Position numbers and translations under genes: made by a program. A stretch of 64,000 bases of DNA from CAG-390 sp964522215 (GTDB lineage Bacteria > Bacillota > Clostridia > Oscillospirales > CAG-272): NCBI GenBank assembly GCA_964522215.1, contig CAZFVR010000006.1, positions 10,546 to 74,545 of the forward strand, given 5' to 3'. How positions within the stretch are numbered: the stretch's first letter is position 1; each line of letters starts with the position of its first letter. The notes below the pieces were generated by a model that was not told the origin of the DNA, searched no databases, and saw only the letters and a list, made by a program, of their open reading frames with translations. This document shows positions 42,875 through 51,549 of the stretch, piece by piece.

Positions 42875-44068
42875 TCACTGCTTGCGGCGGGAGGCGAGCA
42901 CATCGGCTATCGGCAGGATGATGCAAAGGATGCACCCGAATGCAGCAAAGAGAGACAGCCCGCCAAAGCCGGATGCCATGACAGAGATTACAGGCGCGAT
43001 GATTATCATCGGGGCGATAAAGCGCCAGCCGCCCCGCAGTGAGACACGCCTAAGCCAGGATACCGAAAACACGGTAAGCGGCAGGGCAAGCATCAGTATG
43101 ATGTTTTCGCATATCACAGCAGCCGTGCCGCCGCCAACACTGCCATCGCCGCCTGTCAGCGACAGATATACTATTATTGCAGCAAAATATACGGCTCCGC
43201 AGATCGGGGATAGCAGGTATCTTGAGGGTGCCTCGGTAAAGGCATGCGGCTCAATATCCAGCGTGCGGAAGATCGCCCCACACACCGCCACCGCCAAAAA
43301 TGCGGCTATCTCCGCCACCGCAGCTGCCACTCCCGGCAGCATGCGCACAAGCGAGAGGGCGTACTGCCGCACAGCTCCCGCGCCGACCTCAACTCCCGCC
43401 TCGGCATATGCCGCCGCGGTGTAGTCGGCGATCCGGTCAAGCAACAGCCTGCCGATATCGGCCACGCCGGCAAGTCCATCTTTTGATATATTGGGGGATG
43501 CGATAACAAAAAGCACGCCGAACACAACAGCCGAGAGCGCAGCGGTCAGGGCGGTAACACCAACCGCCTCGCCGACCGTAGTGCGCGGGTAGGCCATAGA
43601 CAAAACTATCGCCGCAGGGATAAAGGCGACCCCAAAAAGGATGCCGGGCGCACTGCCAAACGCAAAGCCGATGGCTGCGGATGCGGCGGCGGCAAGCAAA
43701 AACGCCGCGCGGTTTATCCTGAACAAAAACGCACCTATACCTATTGCGGCCACGCACCCGAGCACGAGTGCGGGCATGGCAAAGCTGCCGGACATAAAGG
43801 CTATGATGCAGGCGGGTATTACCAGCGCAAACAGTGTCATGCGTTCACGCGCAAAAAACACGATGAACAGCGCCGCCGCAAGCATGCAAAGTCCGGCTAT
43901 GGTATCGCGCGAATACGCCGCCGCAAGCACAGAGCCAACTCCCGCCGCCACAGCACCCGCAGGCATGAGCGACCACCAAAACGGCGCGTGAACATGAACG
44001 CGCTCAGTGCCGCCTGCAACGAGTTCACCGCCGACTGTATCGGTGCTCGGTATCTCTCTGTCAGCCAT
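42875..44068 (-). CDS. YybS-like polytopic membrane protein (DUF2232 type)
   Basis: A 397-residue membrane protein with roughly nine or ten hydrophobic helices (e.g. LMPAGAVAAGVGSVLAAAY, FLLAAAASAAIGFAF, IIVYLSLTG, VICENIILMLALPLTVFSVS). The ATG at 44068 has AGGGGGG upstream and was preferred over one at 44125. Its place directly upstream of gdpP-rplI-dnaB is that of YybS in Firmicutes, and the layout resembles the S-component-like DUF2232 family. No substrate is known. Confidence 0.75.
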   Translation of the reverse strand: MADREIPSTDTVGGELVAGGTERVHVHAPFWWSLMPAGAVAAGVGSVLAAAYSRDTIAGLCMLAAALFIVFFARERMTLFALVIPACIIAFMSGSFAMPALVLGCVAAIGIGAFLFRINRAAFLLAAAASAAIGFAFGSAPGILFGVAFIPAAIVLSMAYPRTTVGEAVGVTALTAALSAVVFGVLFVIASPNISKDGLAGVADIGRLLLDRIADYTAAAYAEAGVEVGAGAVRQYALSLVRMLPGVAAAVAEIAAFLAVAVCGAIFRTLDIEPHAFTEAPSRYLLSPICGAVYFAAIIVYLSLTGGDGSVGGGTAAVICENIILMLALPLTVFSVSWLRRVSLRGGWRFIAPMIIIAPVISVMASGFGGLSLFAAFGCILCIILPIADVLASRRKQ

Positions 44069-44347
44069 GGTATCCCCCCTTTTTTCTTTTTGTTCTTTTA
44101 TCATCCCGCAGTGCGGCCGCGGCAAACGCGCCTTGGCTTGCCCATGGAACTTAAAAACTGTCGCTTTTTAGTTTGCTTTAATAATATCTGTACGCACTTT
44201 GTGCCTGTATGCGTTAAAGATAATTCTTCAATATAATAGTATATCATAAAAAAGCGCAAAAGTAAATAACTTTGCGCAAAATCACCGTCGTACGGCGCCG
44301 ATTTATCCTCCTGCGGCAATTTTTTTCTAAAAATAGGCTCAGGACTC
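44069..44347. other. Intergenic with a weak minus-strand promoter
   Basis: This stretch holds a possible minus-strand promoter for the yybS-gdpP block (TTTACT at 44266-44261 and TATACT at 44243-44238, 17-bp spacer) and otherwise A/T-rich sequence. No gene is seen. Confidence 0.4.
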
Positions 44348-44376
44348 TTGACAAAGCGGTCATTTGATGCTATAAT
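44348..44376 (+). promoter_or_regulatory. Consensus promoter of the SPFH gene
   Basis: TTGACA (44348-44353), 17-bp spacer, TATAAT (44371-44376): a full sigma-A consensus. Confidence 0.92.
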
Positions 44377-44452
44377 ATAATCACAGCCAAAAACATGGTA
44401 ATGCTCGGCAGAGCCGAGCGGTAATATAATAATTGAAAGGAAGGTTTTTATC

Positions 44453-45436
44453 ATGGGTTGGATATTGGCAGGCATTATAGCTACTATCATTCTTTTTGTT
44501 TTTCTCGGCTTCAGCCGTTCGGTGTGGAGGCTTCGCCCCCGCCAGATACTGTCCGTGCTCGGACTTCTGTTGATCACCGGCGGCATGATAGCCTCCGTCC
44601 CCACCGGTCACACCGGCATACTTACTACGTTCGGTAAGGTAGAGGATATCACGCTTGAGGCGGGCGTACATATAAAGTCCCCTTTTCAGGAGGTCGTTAT
44701 AATGGACAACCGCACGCAGGTGGCGCGCCTGTCGCTTACAAGCTTTTCAAGCGACATTCAGGAGGTGCTTGTTGACTATTCGATGAACTATCAAATAGAC
44801 AAGACCAACGCGCAGACCATCTACAAAAACATAGGCACCGATTATTATCACACGGTAATGGAGCCTCGCATCCAGGAGGTCGTTAAGAGCGTTATTGCAA
44901 AATACACCGCCGAGAGTCTGATAGAGAGCCGCGATGAGCTTTCCCGCCAGATCACCGAAACGCTTGTTGACGAGCTGGGAAGATACAATATCGAGGTCGT
45001 CAGCACATCGATAGAAAATATCGATTTTTCGGATGCCTTTACGAACTCTGTTGAGGATAAGGTCGTAGCCCTGCAAACAAAGCTTAAGACGCAGACAGAG
45101 GAAGAGCAAAAAACGATGCAAAAGGAGCAGGATGCCAAGCGTGCCGAGATACAAGCGAACGCCGATGCATCGGTAAAGGAGATACAAGCCGCAGCGGATG
45201 CCGAGGTGGCAAAGATCCAAGCCGCCGCAGAGGCGGAGGTCAAAAAGGTTCAGGCTGATGCCGATGCCTATACCGGCGAAAAGCAGGCAGAGATAAACAA
45301 AAAGCTGGCTGAATCGCTGACCGAGGAGCTGATAAAATATCTCACCGCTCAGCAGTGGAACGGCGAGCTGCCCGAGTATTATATGTCCGGCAGCGGAACC
45401 GTTTTGCCGATACTCGGCAGTATTGGCGAGCAGTAA
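44453..45436 (+). CDS. SPFH/band-7 (prohibitin-like) membrane protein
   Basis: A 327-residue protein with one or two N-terminal helices (about 4-20 and 30-50), then an SPFH domain: VPTGHTGILTTFGKVEDITL, AGVHIKSPFQ, VDYSMNYQIDK, and NIEVVSTSIENIDFSDAF. A ~100-residue Ala/Glu/Lys-rich coiled coil follows. Such proteins form large membrane-associated ring or cage assemblies and influence membrane domains and proteases such as FtsH. Monocistronic, with a perfect promoter and a perfect terminator, suggesting high expression. Confidence 0.9.
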   Translation: MGWILAGIIATIILFVFLGFSRSVWRLRPRQILSVLGLLLITGGMIASVPTGHTGILTTFGKVEDITLEAGVHIKSPFQEVVIMDNRTQVARLSLTSFSSDIQEVLVDYSMNYQIDKTNAQTIYKNIGTDYYHTVMEPRIQEVVKSVIAKYTAESLIESRDELSRQITETLVDELGRYNIEVVSTSIENIDFSDAFTNSVEDKVVALQTKLKTQTEEEQKTMQKEQDAKRAEIQANADASVKEIQAAADAEVAKIQAAAEAEVKKVQADADAYTGEKQAEINKKLAESLTEELIKYLTAQQWNGELPEYYMSGSGTVLPILGSIGEQ

Positions 45437-45442
45437 AACACC

Positions 45443-45485
45443 AAAAGTATGCAGTGTGCCCCGGGGCACACTGCATACTTTTTTA
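45443..45485 (+). terminator. SPFH gene terminator
   Basis: A perfect 40-base palindrome (45443-45482) with CCGG at its centre, ending in T's. Confidence 0.93.
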
Positions 45486-45539
45486 TTGGATACTTGTATT
45501 TGCGCAAGCAAAAATATCATATTAGAATGCAATCGGCAT

Positions 45540-45718
45540 TTAAGGCAACACCGCGCAATTCGCGGCCGGCACTTTTTTCGTCCACTTGCTTGCATAAGAT
45601 CCGTCATATTTCACATTTTTACTTCGCGTAGGATGAGCTGCGCGAAGGAAAATTGTTTCATCTGACGAATTATCTGACGGCGCAATTGAACGAAAAGAAT
45701 TGTGCGGTGGTGCCTTAA
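45540..45718. mobile_element. MITE-like element with 22-bp terminal inverted repeats
   Basis: Left arm 45540-45561 and right arm 45697-45718 are inverted copies that differ at two positions; both ends begin with TTAAGGC. The 179-bp interior has no open frame of note and contains a further hairpin (CTTCGCG near 45622 with CGCGAAG near 45641). Non-coding, short, with long terminal inverted repeats: consistent with a miniature inverted-repeat transposable element. TTAA at both outer ends may be part of the repeat or a target duplication. The rest of 45486-45903 holds no gene. Confidence 0.75.
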
Positions 45719-45903
45719 TAGATAAATGATCGCCGAGCGCACAAACATTGCCCCAAAAAATCACATTCAAATCGATATTCGCCCCGCTAATTTCTTCCGC
45801 GATCATCGCCGCAGGCGCATGTATATGATCCGCGCGCAGTGCGTCATGCACTCCCCCTTTTGCGAATATACTTAATTATCAACTGTTTTTTGGGGGTGAA
45901 GCT

Positions 45904-46503
45904 ATGCTTGCAACGATCCAATATGACCGCAGGCGCGCCGTTGAATACGCGCACCGCTGGGCACTTGACAGAAATCCTTTGTTTTTTAACTTCGACGGTC
46001 TTGGCGGCGACTGCACGAATTTTGTTTCTCAATGCGTGCTGGCGGGCTGCTGTATTATGAACTACACGCGCGACTTTGGCTGGTACTATATAGATACCGA
46101 TGATCGAGCGCCCGCATGGACCGGCGTGGAATTCTTTTTTGATTATATCACCGGGGCACGTGACTTTTCGGCGCAGAACGGCGGGGTGGGGCCCTTTGGA
46201 TACCTCCTGCCGGTGCGCGGCCGCCGCCCGCACCCGGCCATCCTCCCGGGAGATGTGATACAACTGGGAGACGAGCGCGGCAACTATTTTCATTCCCTTA
46301 TCGTCACTGCCGCGGTAAGGGGCGACCTGCTTGTTGCCTCACACTCGGAGGATGCCCTTGACCGCCGCCTTTCAAGCTACCGCTACGCAAGATATCGCGC
46401 CATACATATAGGCGGTGCGCGGGTGGATATAGGGGATATTGATTGCTTTCCATCCCTGATCGACGGTCGCCTTGCCGCACTTAACAATGCCCGCGGGATA
46501 TGA
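45904..46503 (+). CDS. Putative amidase-domain (Amidase_6) protein
   Basis: A 199-residue protein with DRRRAVEYAHRWALDRNP, then GGDCTNFVSQCVLAGG-like sequence carrying the candidate catalytic Cys (C37), and GNYFHSLIVT with the candidate His, matching the NlpC/P60-related Amidase_6 family. No signal peptide is visible, so it is probably cytosolic or exported by another route. GGGGGTG precedes the ATG. The substrate, likely peptide or peptidoglycan-like, is not known. Confidence 0.8.
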   Translation: MLATIQYDRRRAVEYAHRWALDRNPLFFNFDGLGGDCTNFVSQCVLAGCCIMNYTRDFGWYYIDTDDRAPAWTGVEFFFDYITGARDFSAQNGGVGPFGYLLPVRGRRPHPAILPGDVIQLGDERGNYFHSLIVTAAVRGDLLVASHSEDALDRRLSSYRYARYRAIHIGGARVDIGDIDCFPSLIDGRLAALNNARGI

Positions 46504-46509
46504 TATAAT
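46481..46509 (+). promoter_or_regulatory. Promoter of the small lipoprotein gene
   Basis: TTAACA (46481-46486), 17-bp spacer, TATAAT (46504-46509) with TG extended -10; it overlaps the end of the amidase gene. Confidence 0.75.
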
Positions 46510-46589
46510 GATATCAACACTACGACACCGCGATACCACGATGCTACATGCAGATGCGCTAAACACAAAAGGAAAGGATACCCAAAACG

Positions 46590-46820
46590 ATGCAAATGAC
46601 AAAAAGGATCAAGGCAACATTTTGGGCACTCTGCTTGCTTTCCGCAATGCTTGTCACCTGCCGTCCCGCAGGTACAGGCGAGGATGAGACCCCCCTCCCG
46701 CCCGATACCACTGCCGCCCACGCCGCCACAACGACCGCCACACCTGAGAGCACTGCCTCCACCGAGGACAAAGAAAAGCTTAACACCCTCACCGAACGCG
46801 CCATGACATATGAATTTTAG
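46590..46820 (+). CDS. Small Thr/Ala-rich lipoprotein
   Basis: A 76-residue protein with a lipoprotein signal (ATFWALCLLSAMLVTC) and then only a low-complexity Thr/Ala/Pro/Glu tail. GGAAAGGAT lies 10 bases before the ATG and a good extended -10 promoter lies upstream. The tail resembles the linkers of the larger lipoproteins here, so this could be a remnant of a longer lipoprotein or a genuine small surface protein. Confidence 0.5.
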   Translation: MQMTKRIKATFWALCLLSAMLVTCRPAGTGEDETPLPPDTTAAHAATTTATPESTASTEDKEKLNTLTERAMTYEF

Positions 46821-46873
46821 CGTTGAATAAGCAAAAAGGGGTGTAGCGGATGCACCTCTTTTGCTCTCTTATG

Positions 46874-46926
46874 ATAAAAAACAAGAACCATAACCCGATA
46901 CGATCGTATCAAAATTATGGTTCTTA
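46874..46926 (-). terminator. Terminator of tRNA-Ser
   Basis: AAGAACCATAA (46883-46893) pairs with TTATGGTTCTT (46915-46925) around a 14-bp palindrome GATACGATCGTATC; minus-strand transcripts then meet a U-run. Confidence 0.8.
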
Positions 46927-46928
46927 TT

Positions 46929-47020
46929 TGGCGGAGATGGAGAGATTTGAACTCTCGCGCCGTTATTCACGACCTACACCCTTAGCAGGGGCGCCTCTTC
47001 GGCCTCTTGAGTACATCTCC
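46929..47020 (-). tRNA. tRNA-Ser (anticodon GCU)
   Basis: Read on the minus strand: acceptor GGAGATG pairs with CATCTCC, discriminator G, encoded CCA end (46931-46929). The anticodon loop is CTGCTAA (anticodon GCU), with a long class II variable arm and a T-loop TTCAAATC. About 92 nt including CCA. It reads AGC/AGU serine codons. It has its own consensus promoter and terminator. Confidence 0.95.
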
Positions 47021-47077
47021 AAGGGTGTTATTGCACAGCATGACAAAGCTTTTGCATAATGCATGCCGACAAAGTAT

Positions 47078-47106
47078 ATTATACACTATACTTTGGTCTT
47101 TGTCAA
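47078..47106 (-). promoter_or_regulatory. tRNA-Ser promoter
   Basis: Minus strand TTGACA (47106-47101), 17-bp spacer, TATAAT (47083-47078): full consensus. Confidence 0.9.
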
Positions 47107-47119
47107 GCCCTTTTTTTAT

Positions 47120-47181
47120 ATTTTTTCGTTTTTCGGATCCGAGGATCGGATCTGAGGAGTCGCCCGCACGGGCGACTCCGA
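47120..47181 (-). terminator. thiI terminator
   Basis: A GC-rich stem GGAGTCGCCC/GGGCGACTCC (47156-47178) followed, on the minus strand, by a second short stem and then T-rich sequence. Confidence 0.75.
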
Positions 47182-47189
47182 AAGAATGA

Positions 47190-48389
47190 TCAATCCCTAA
47201 AATCGGCCTTGAGGTATATAACGTTATCAGATGCCACGGCCTCGTCTACCAGAGCCGCAAAGTCAAGCTTTGACTCCTCCTCAAGCACGTGTGAAAGCTC
47301 GGGGCGGGTCTTGGGGTGCCTTGGTGTGAACACGGTACAGCAATCCTCATATGGCAGGATGGATGTTTCAAAGGTATCTATAAACCTTGCGCGCTCGATT
47401 ATCTCCGCTTTATCCATACCGATGAGCGGACGGAACACGGGCAGATCTGCCGCATCGTTTGTTACCGCCAATGCCTGCATGGTCTGCGATGCGACCTGAC
47501 CGAGGCTCTCACCGGTGATAAGTGCGCCGCACTCGGCAGTGTGTGCGATCTTTGATGCTATCGCCATCATATAGCGGCGAAGCAGAAGGGTAAAATAGTC
47601 CTCACAGCAAGCGCGGGAGAGCTCCTCCTGGATATGAGTCAGCGATACGACGTGCAAAAAGATGCTGCCCGCCCATGGGGTGAGCTTGCGTGCCAGCTCC
47701 ACTACCTTTTCCCTTGCCTGCTCACTGGTATAGGGGAAGGATTCAAAATACACCGCCTCAAGCTTTATGCCGCGCTTGGCCATCATCCACCCGGCGACAG
47801 GGGAATCTATACCGCCTGACAAAAGGAGCATGCCCTTACCGTTAGAGCCGACAGGCATTCCGCCCGCGGCGCGCTGCTGGCCACCGGTGATATATGCGCC
47901 CTCCTCGCGGACCTCGCACATGACCGTGACCTCCGGATGATGCACATCCACCTTGAGGTGATGATAATTTGAAAGTATGGCCGCGCCCAGCTCCTCGCAT
48001 ATCTGCTGTGAATGCAGGGGAAAGCTCTTATCCGCACGCTTTGCCTCAACTTTAAATGTCTTGGCGTGGGTTAGCGTATCCCGAAGATACTCCACAGCCG
48101 TGCGGCGAAGCTCGTCTATATCCTTTTCGGCATATGCCGAACGGCTGACGGCAATAATGCCGAATGTGCGCATGGCGACTGCCCATGCGGCATCCATATC
48201 CGCGCCCTCCTCTGCCGGCTCGATGCGTGCAAGACTGCGCCCCTTTATTACCTTATAATGGCCCACCTGCGAGAGGCGATATTTAAGCTCACGGCTGAGC
48301 AGTGTTTCAAAAAAGCTCCTGTTTGAGCCTTTAAGGCAGATCTCGCCGTATTTGCAAAGCAGTATTTCTCTAAATTTGGATTCAGGCAT
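47190..48389 (-). CDS. thiI: tRNA 4-thiouridine synthetase ThiI
   Basis: A 399-residue ThiI: N-terminal ferredoxin-like region (ILLCKYGEICLKGSNRSFFE), THUMP domain, and the PP-loop domain with LLLSGGIDSPVAGWMMAKRG and GALITGESLGQVASQT. No C-terminal rhodanese domain, as in most Firmicutes, so an outside sulfur carrier is needed. It thiolates U8 of tRNA and may supply thiazole sulfur. The ATG at 48389 has AGAGGAT upstream and overlaps the exonuclease gene by eight bases; longer in-frame starts to 48434 overlap more and are less likely. Confidence 0.95.
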   Translation of the reverse strand: MPESKFREILLCKYGEICLKGSNRSFFETLLSRELKYRLSQVGHYKVIKGRSLARIEPAEEGADMDAAWAVAMRTFGIIAVSRSAYAEKDIDELRRTAVEYLRDTLTHAKTFKVEAKRADKSFPLHSQQICEELGAAILSNYHHLKVDVHHPEVTVMCEVREEGAYITGGQQRAAGGMPVGSNGKGMLLLSGGIDSPVAGWMMAKRGIKLEAVYFESFPYTSEQAREKVVELARKLTPWAGSIFLHVVSLTHIQEELSRACCEDYFTLLLRRYMMAIASKIAHTAECGALITGESLGQVASQTMQALAVTNDAADLPVFRPLIGMDKAEIIERARFIDTFETSILPYEDCCTVFTPRHPKTRPELSHVLEEESKLDFAALVDEAVASDNVIYLKADFRD

Positions 48390-49812
48390 CGCTATCCTCT
48401 TCATCGGCGTCGTCGGTATCGTCAGATCCGTCATCCGCCGCCAGTGCGTAAAGATCTATATCAAAGAGTGTGGAGCGCTCGGCGGGATCGATGGCGGCTC
48501 CATCGCCGTCCTCCTCGTCCTCTTCCCCGTCTCCGTAATTGTCGTCAAAGTCAAGCTCAAAGTCGTCCATGCGCTCAAGATCCTGCTCGTCCGCACCATC
48601 GGCATCGGCACCGTTACCGTCGCCTTTTTTGGAGGATCGAGAGGTACGGCGTTTGCCGCCGCGCTTTTTGCGACCCTTTGAGGCACGCGGCGCGCCGGGC
48701 TTTTCGGTCTCCTCCGGCTCGGGATCCGCCTCCCCGCTCTCGATATAATAGTTCGGGAACAGCCGCTCCCATACCTTCATGCATCCGACGGTATCCGCCA
48801 CGGATGTATGCGCCACACCATCCCACTCTATCTCAAAGCAGGCCATGGCATCGGTAAGGCTTGCGTGCTCTACCTCCGGTCGGCACTCGTGTATATATCT
48901 GACGAACTCGTTGGCACAGCAGCGTATCTTTGCCCAAAGCGCACGCCGCTCCTCCTCCGTCTCGTATATGTATTTTATGTGGCTGTAGTCTGTTGAAACA
49001 CCGTAAGCTATGAGCCTATCTGCCCCTGCAAATATCTCCTTGATGCGCGGGGTCAGCTCAGCAAGAGTGGGCGCATCCGCCGTCATCTCGGGGGTGATGC
49101 CGTGGATCTTTTCTGTCTTGTTCCACTTGCGTGTGTGAGTGGGATGCACCAGTGTATCCATTATCATCTGCCCGTTTGCATCGCATATGCTGATAGAGAT
49201 GATCTCATCGCGATCGTAAAAGCCTGTCAGCTCAAGGTCAAAAAACAGCACACGGGAACGCTCCATCCCATAGTGGCGTGCGCGGTGGGCATCACCCTCG
49301 GCGCGGCGGGCGGCAAGCTCCTCCTCATAGCAGGCACGGCAGAGCTTTTTGCGGTATCTTACATCATTACCGCACTTAACGCACATAAGCGGCATGCGCA
49401 CCGTTGTGAGCTTATCATAAAGATAGACCACCGAGCCATCCGACTTACGCGCAAAGGCCACGGGCATCTCCACGACCTCAAGCTTCATACCCGCCAAGCG
49501 CTCCTTGGTGTAAAAGCCGAGGGATGCGGCGCGGCGAACACTCACCCGCTCGATAATATCCCCCGAGGGGAGCTTTTCCGTCTCGCGCTTTGAGCGCGGT
49601 GCGTACCAAAGCTCGGGATCTGCCTCGCTGACCTTTTCCGGGTCAAACCAAAGGCGCAGACCGCACTCTGTTTCCTCAAATGCCACGGGCGCACCGGCCT
49701 TGAGGTGCAATTTATCAAGCTCGGCACGTGTAAGATAGTTTTTGGCTCGCGCTTCGCGACCGCGGATAGCCGTTACCGCAGCGCCTGAGCGCAATTTTAT
49801 CGATTCCTTCAA
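48382..49812 (-). CDS. DnaQ-like (DEDDh) exonuclease with zinc-ribbon and acidic tail
   Basis: A ~476-residue protein. A first part (KLRSGAAVTAIRGREARA, LYDKLTTVRMPLMCVKCGNDV) includes a zinc-ribbon-like CVKC/CRAC pair. The exonuclease core follows: VLFFDLELTGF (DxE), KIHGITPEMTADAP, HTSVADTVGCM (HxxxxD). The C-terminal ~110 residues are a Lys/Arg patch and then a run of Asp/Glu. It probably degrades or edits nucleic acid 3' ends. TTG at 49812, with GGAG six bases upstream, is the proposed start. The frame stays open to 50124 but that sequence looks non-coding. Confidence 0.72.
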   Translation of the reverse strand: MKESIKLRSGAAVTAIRGREARAKNYLTRAELDKLHLKAGAPVAFEETECGLRLWFDPEKVSEADPELWYAPRSKRETEKLPSGDIIERVSVRRAASLGFYTKERLAGMKLEVVEMPVAFARKSDGSVVYLYDKLTTVRMPLMCVKCGNDVRYRKKLCRACYEEELAARRAEGDAHRARHYGMERSRVLFFDLELTGFYDRDEIISISICDANGQMIMDTLVHPTHTRKWNKTEKIHGITPEMTADAPTLAELTPRIKEIFAGADRLIAYGVSTDYSHIKYIYETEEERRALWAKIRCCANEFVRYIHECRPEVEHASLTDAMACFEIEWDGVAHTSVADTVGCMKVWERLFPNYYIESGEADPEPEETEKPGAPRASKGRKKRGGKRRTSRSSKKGDGNGADADGADEQDLERMDDFELDFDDNYGDGEEDEEDGDGAAIDPAERSTLFDIDLYALAADDGSDDTDDADEEDSDA

Positions 49813-50156
49813 AACAGTCTCCGTTCCGCCGCCGTTAGGCGGCATATATATAAAAAATAATTTATAAAATTTATCGGGCGGCGTGACCACTATATATGTA
49901 ATGTAACATCTAAAGCTTTGCAGATCAGCAGCAAGAAGCACGCGCAGTGTGAGGAGGAATGAGGTGGGCTGCACTATGAAAGTGCTGTTTGTATTGTGCG
50001 CACACTCCATACGGGGGCTGTCGCCGCGTGCCTGATAGATCGTTTGATGTGGTAATGCCGAAAAGTAAAGTTTTGGTCGTTGCAATATACTTACCCCCAA
50101 GCCGGGGATATCGGCACACGGCACATTTTTATTTTACATTTGGACCATACCGAATT
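49813..50156 (-). other. Long leader of the exonuclease-thiI transcript
   Basis: About 340 bases between a good minus-strand promoter and the proposed TTG start. It includes a perfect 6-bp GC hairpin with GTTA loop (49828-49843) just upstream of the start. No RNA family is recognised. Confidence 0.4.
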
Positions 50157-50185
50157 ATTATAGCATACCGCGGCGGGATTTACAA
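50157..50185 (-). promoter_or_regulatory. Promoter for the exonuclease-thiI genes
   Basis: Minus strand TTGTAA (50185-50180), 17-bp spacer, TATAAT (50162-50157). Confidence 0.65.
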
Positions 50186-50288
50186 GTGCGTGAAAAAAAT
50201 TTATGCGGTTTAAAAGTAAAATTTTTTCGCATCCCCTTCCGGCGGGGCAGTCTGCATAAAAAAGATGGACTTTTATTTTTCTTTTTTG

Positions 50289-50317
50289 TTGACAAAGGCT
50301 TTTTGGCGTGATATAAT
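50289..50317 (+). promoter_or_regulatory. Strong promoter of the CBM-like lipoprotein gene
   Basis: TTGACA (50289-50294), 17-bp spacer, TATAAT (50312-50317), with TG at the extended -10. Confidence 0.92.
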
Positions 50318-50366
50318 AAAAGCGCAAAAAGCCATTCTTTTTTCTTTTTTAAGGAGGAAACTTAAG

Positions 50367-51299
50367 ATGAAACTTACAAAACGTATTCTTGCTTTGGCCA
50401 CAGCCATGCTCATGCTGCTCGCACTTGTTGCCTGCGAGGCAGGCGGTAACGGTGATGTCACCACTGCCGCTCCCGACGGTACCAAGGATCCGGCCGTCAA
50501 CACCACAGCTGCTGATCCCGGAACGACCAAGGCTCCCGAGGCCACAAAGTCCCCCGAGACGACCCAAGAGCCCGCAAAGACCGAGCCCGCGACCACAGCC
50601 GCGCCCGAGACAGAGGCTCCGCTTGCAGTTGACAGCATTTCGAAATCCGAAATGGATATCCTGCGCCTTGCAATGCCCATAAACCTGCCCGATGGCTCTG
50701 ATTTTGAGATACTTACCCGCCTTATGTGCATGGATAACGATGCCGATTACACCGTTGGCGGCAACTCCAAGGGCAGCACCAAGTTTGTTGGTGAAGCCGA
50801 GGGCGCAGTTTACGGTAAGGCTATCTGCTTTGCCGGCAAGGCCGACTCCAACGACAGCCGCGGCGAGATAGAGATCTCTCCCGCCGAGGTCAAATGCGTT
50901 GAGGGTGCCCGCGGCATACTCTTCTATGTTGACTTCTCTCACCTTACCCCCGAGGAAGGCAAGGAGATGTGCGCATCCGTTACCATAAACACCAACTCCG
51001 TCCGTTCCAGGGGCACCGGCGATAACGGCACAGCCGTTGCTTGGTACTTCCTTGACGGTATCTGGACACAGACCACCAACATCAATGCTTGCCGTTTGCA
51101 GATCCCGCAGGGCTTTGCAGGCTGGATCTATGTTCCCGCCACGTCCTTCACACAGTCCTCTGACGGTCTCTACTGGAACAGCGCAACAGGCACCTTTACC
51201 GACACCGTTTATGTTGACAACATGCGTTGCTACACCGACGGCTACAAGTACAGCGCCGATTCCTACGTGATATTTGACGAGCTCACATTTATAAAGTGA
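50367..51299 (+). CDS. Secreted lipoprotein with carbohydrate-binding-like beta-sandwich
   Basis: A 310-residue lipoprotein: signal peptide with LLALVAC lipobox, a ~60-residue Thr/Ala/Pro/Glu linker, then a ~200-residue beta-rich domain. The domain has features of carbohydrate-binding modules attached to surface enzymes: RGILFYVDFSHLTPEEGKE, GFAGWIYVPATSF, VYVDNMRCY, DSYVIFDELTF. The ATG at 50367 has a perfect AAGGAGG upstream; a longer frame from 50265 overlaps the promoter and was rejected. Full-consensus promoter and strong terminator suggest high expression. The ligand is unknown. Confidence 0.72.
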   Translation: MKLTKRILALATAMLMLLALVACEAGGNGDVTTAAPDGTKDPAVNTTAADPGTTKAPEATKSPETTQEPAKTEPATTAAPETEAPLAVDSISKSEMDILRLAMPINLPDGSDFEILTRLMCMDNDADYTVGGNSKGSTKFVGEAEGAVYGKAICFAGKADSNDSRGEIEISPAEVKCVEGARGILFYVDFSHLTPEEGKEMCASVTINTNSVRSRGTGDNGTAVAWYFLDGIWTQTTNINACRLQIPQGFAGWIYVPATSFTQSSDGLYWNSATGTFTDTVYVDNMRCYTDGYKYSADSYVIFDELTFIK

Positions 51300-51351
51300 T
51301 AAGACAAACACCGGGATAACAAAACGCAAACATCAAAAATACAGCTGATCT

Positions 51352-51388
51352 GCTGCCGCTGCAAGCTTGCTTGCAGCGGCAGCTTTTT
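51352..51388 (+). terminator. CBM-like lipoprotein gene terminator
   Basis: A 13-bp stem (51352-51364 with 51371-51383) followed by TTTTT. Confidence 0.92.
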
Positions 51389-51549
51389 GCGTGATCGGAG
51401 CGAGATAGCTACATAAGGTATGAATTAAAATAAATAGGAAGAAAATACGCCCTATCGGACGGAATGATATGCTATGCATAAAGCCCGCGACGGTGAGAAT
51501 ATTATTTTATGATAGGGATCATGATGACAGCGATCGCCGGAGGTGTGAG

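Noticed and set aside
49846..50124. N-terminal extension of the exonuclease to ATG 50124
   Set aside because: No ribosome binding site at 50124 or 49845; the encoded sequence looks like translated non-coding DNA. TTG 49812 with GGAG fits better, though this is not certain.
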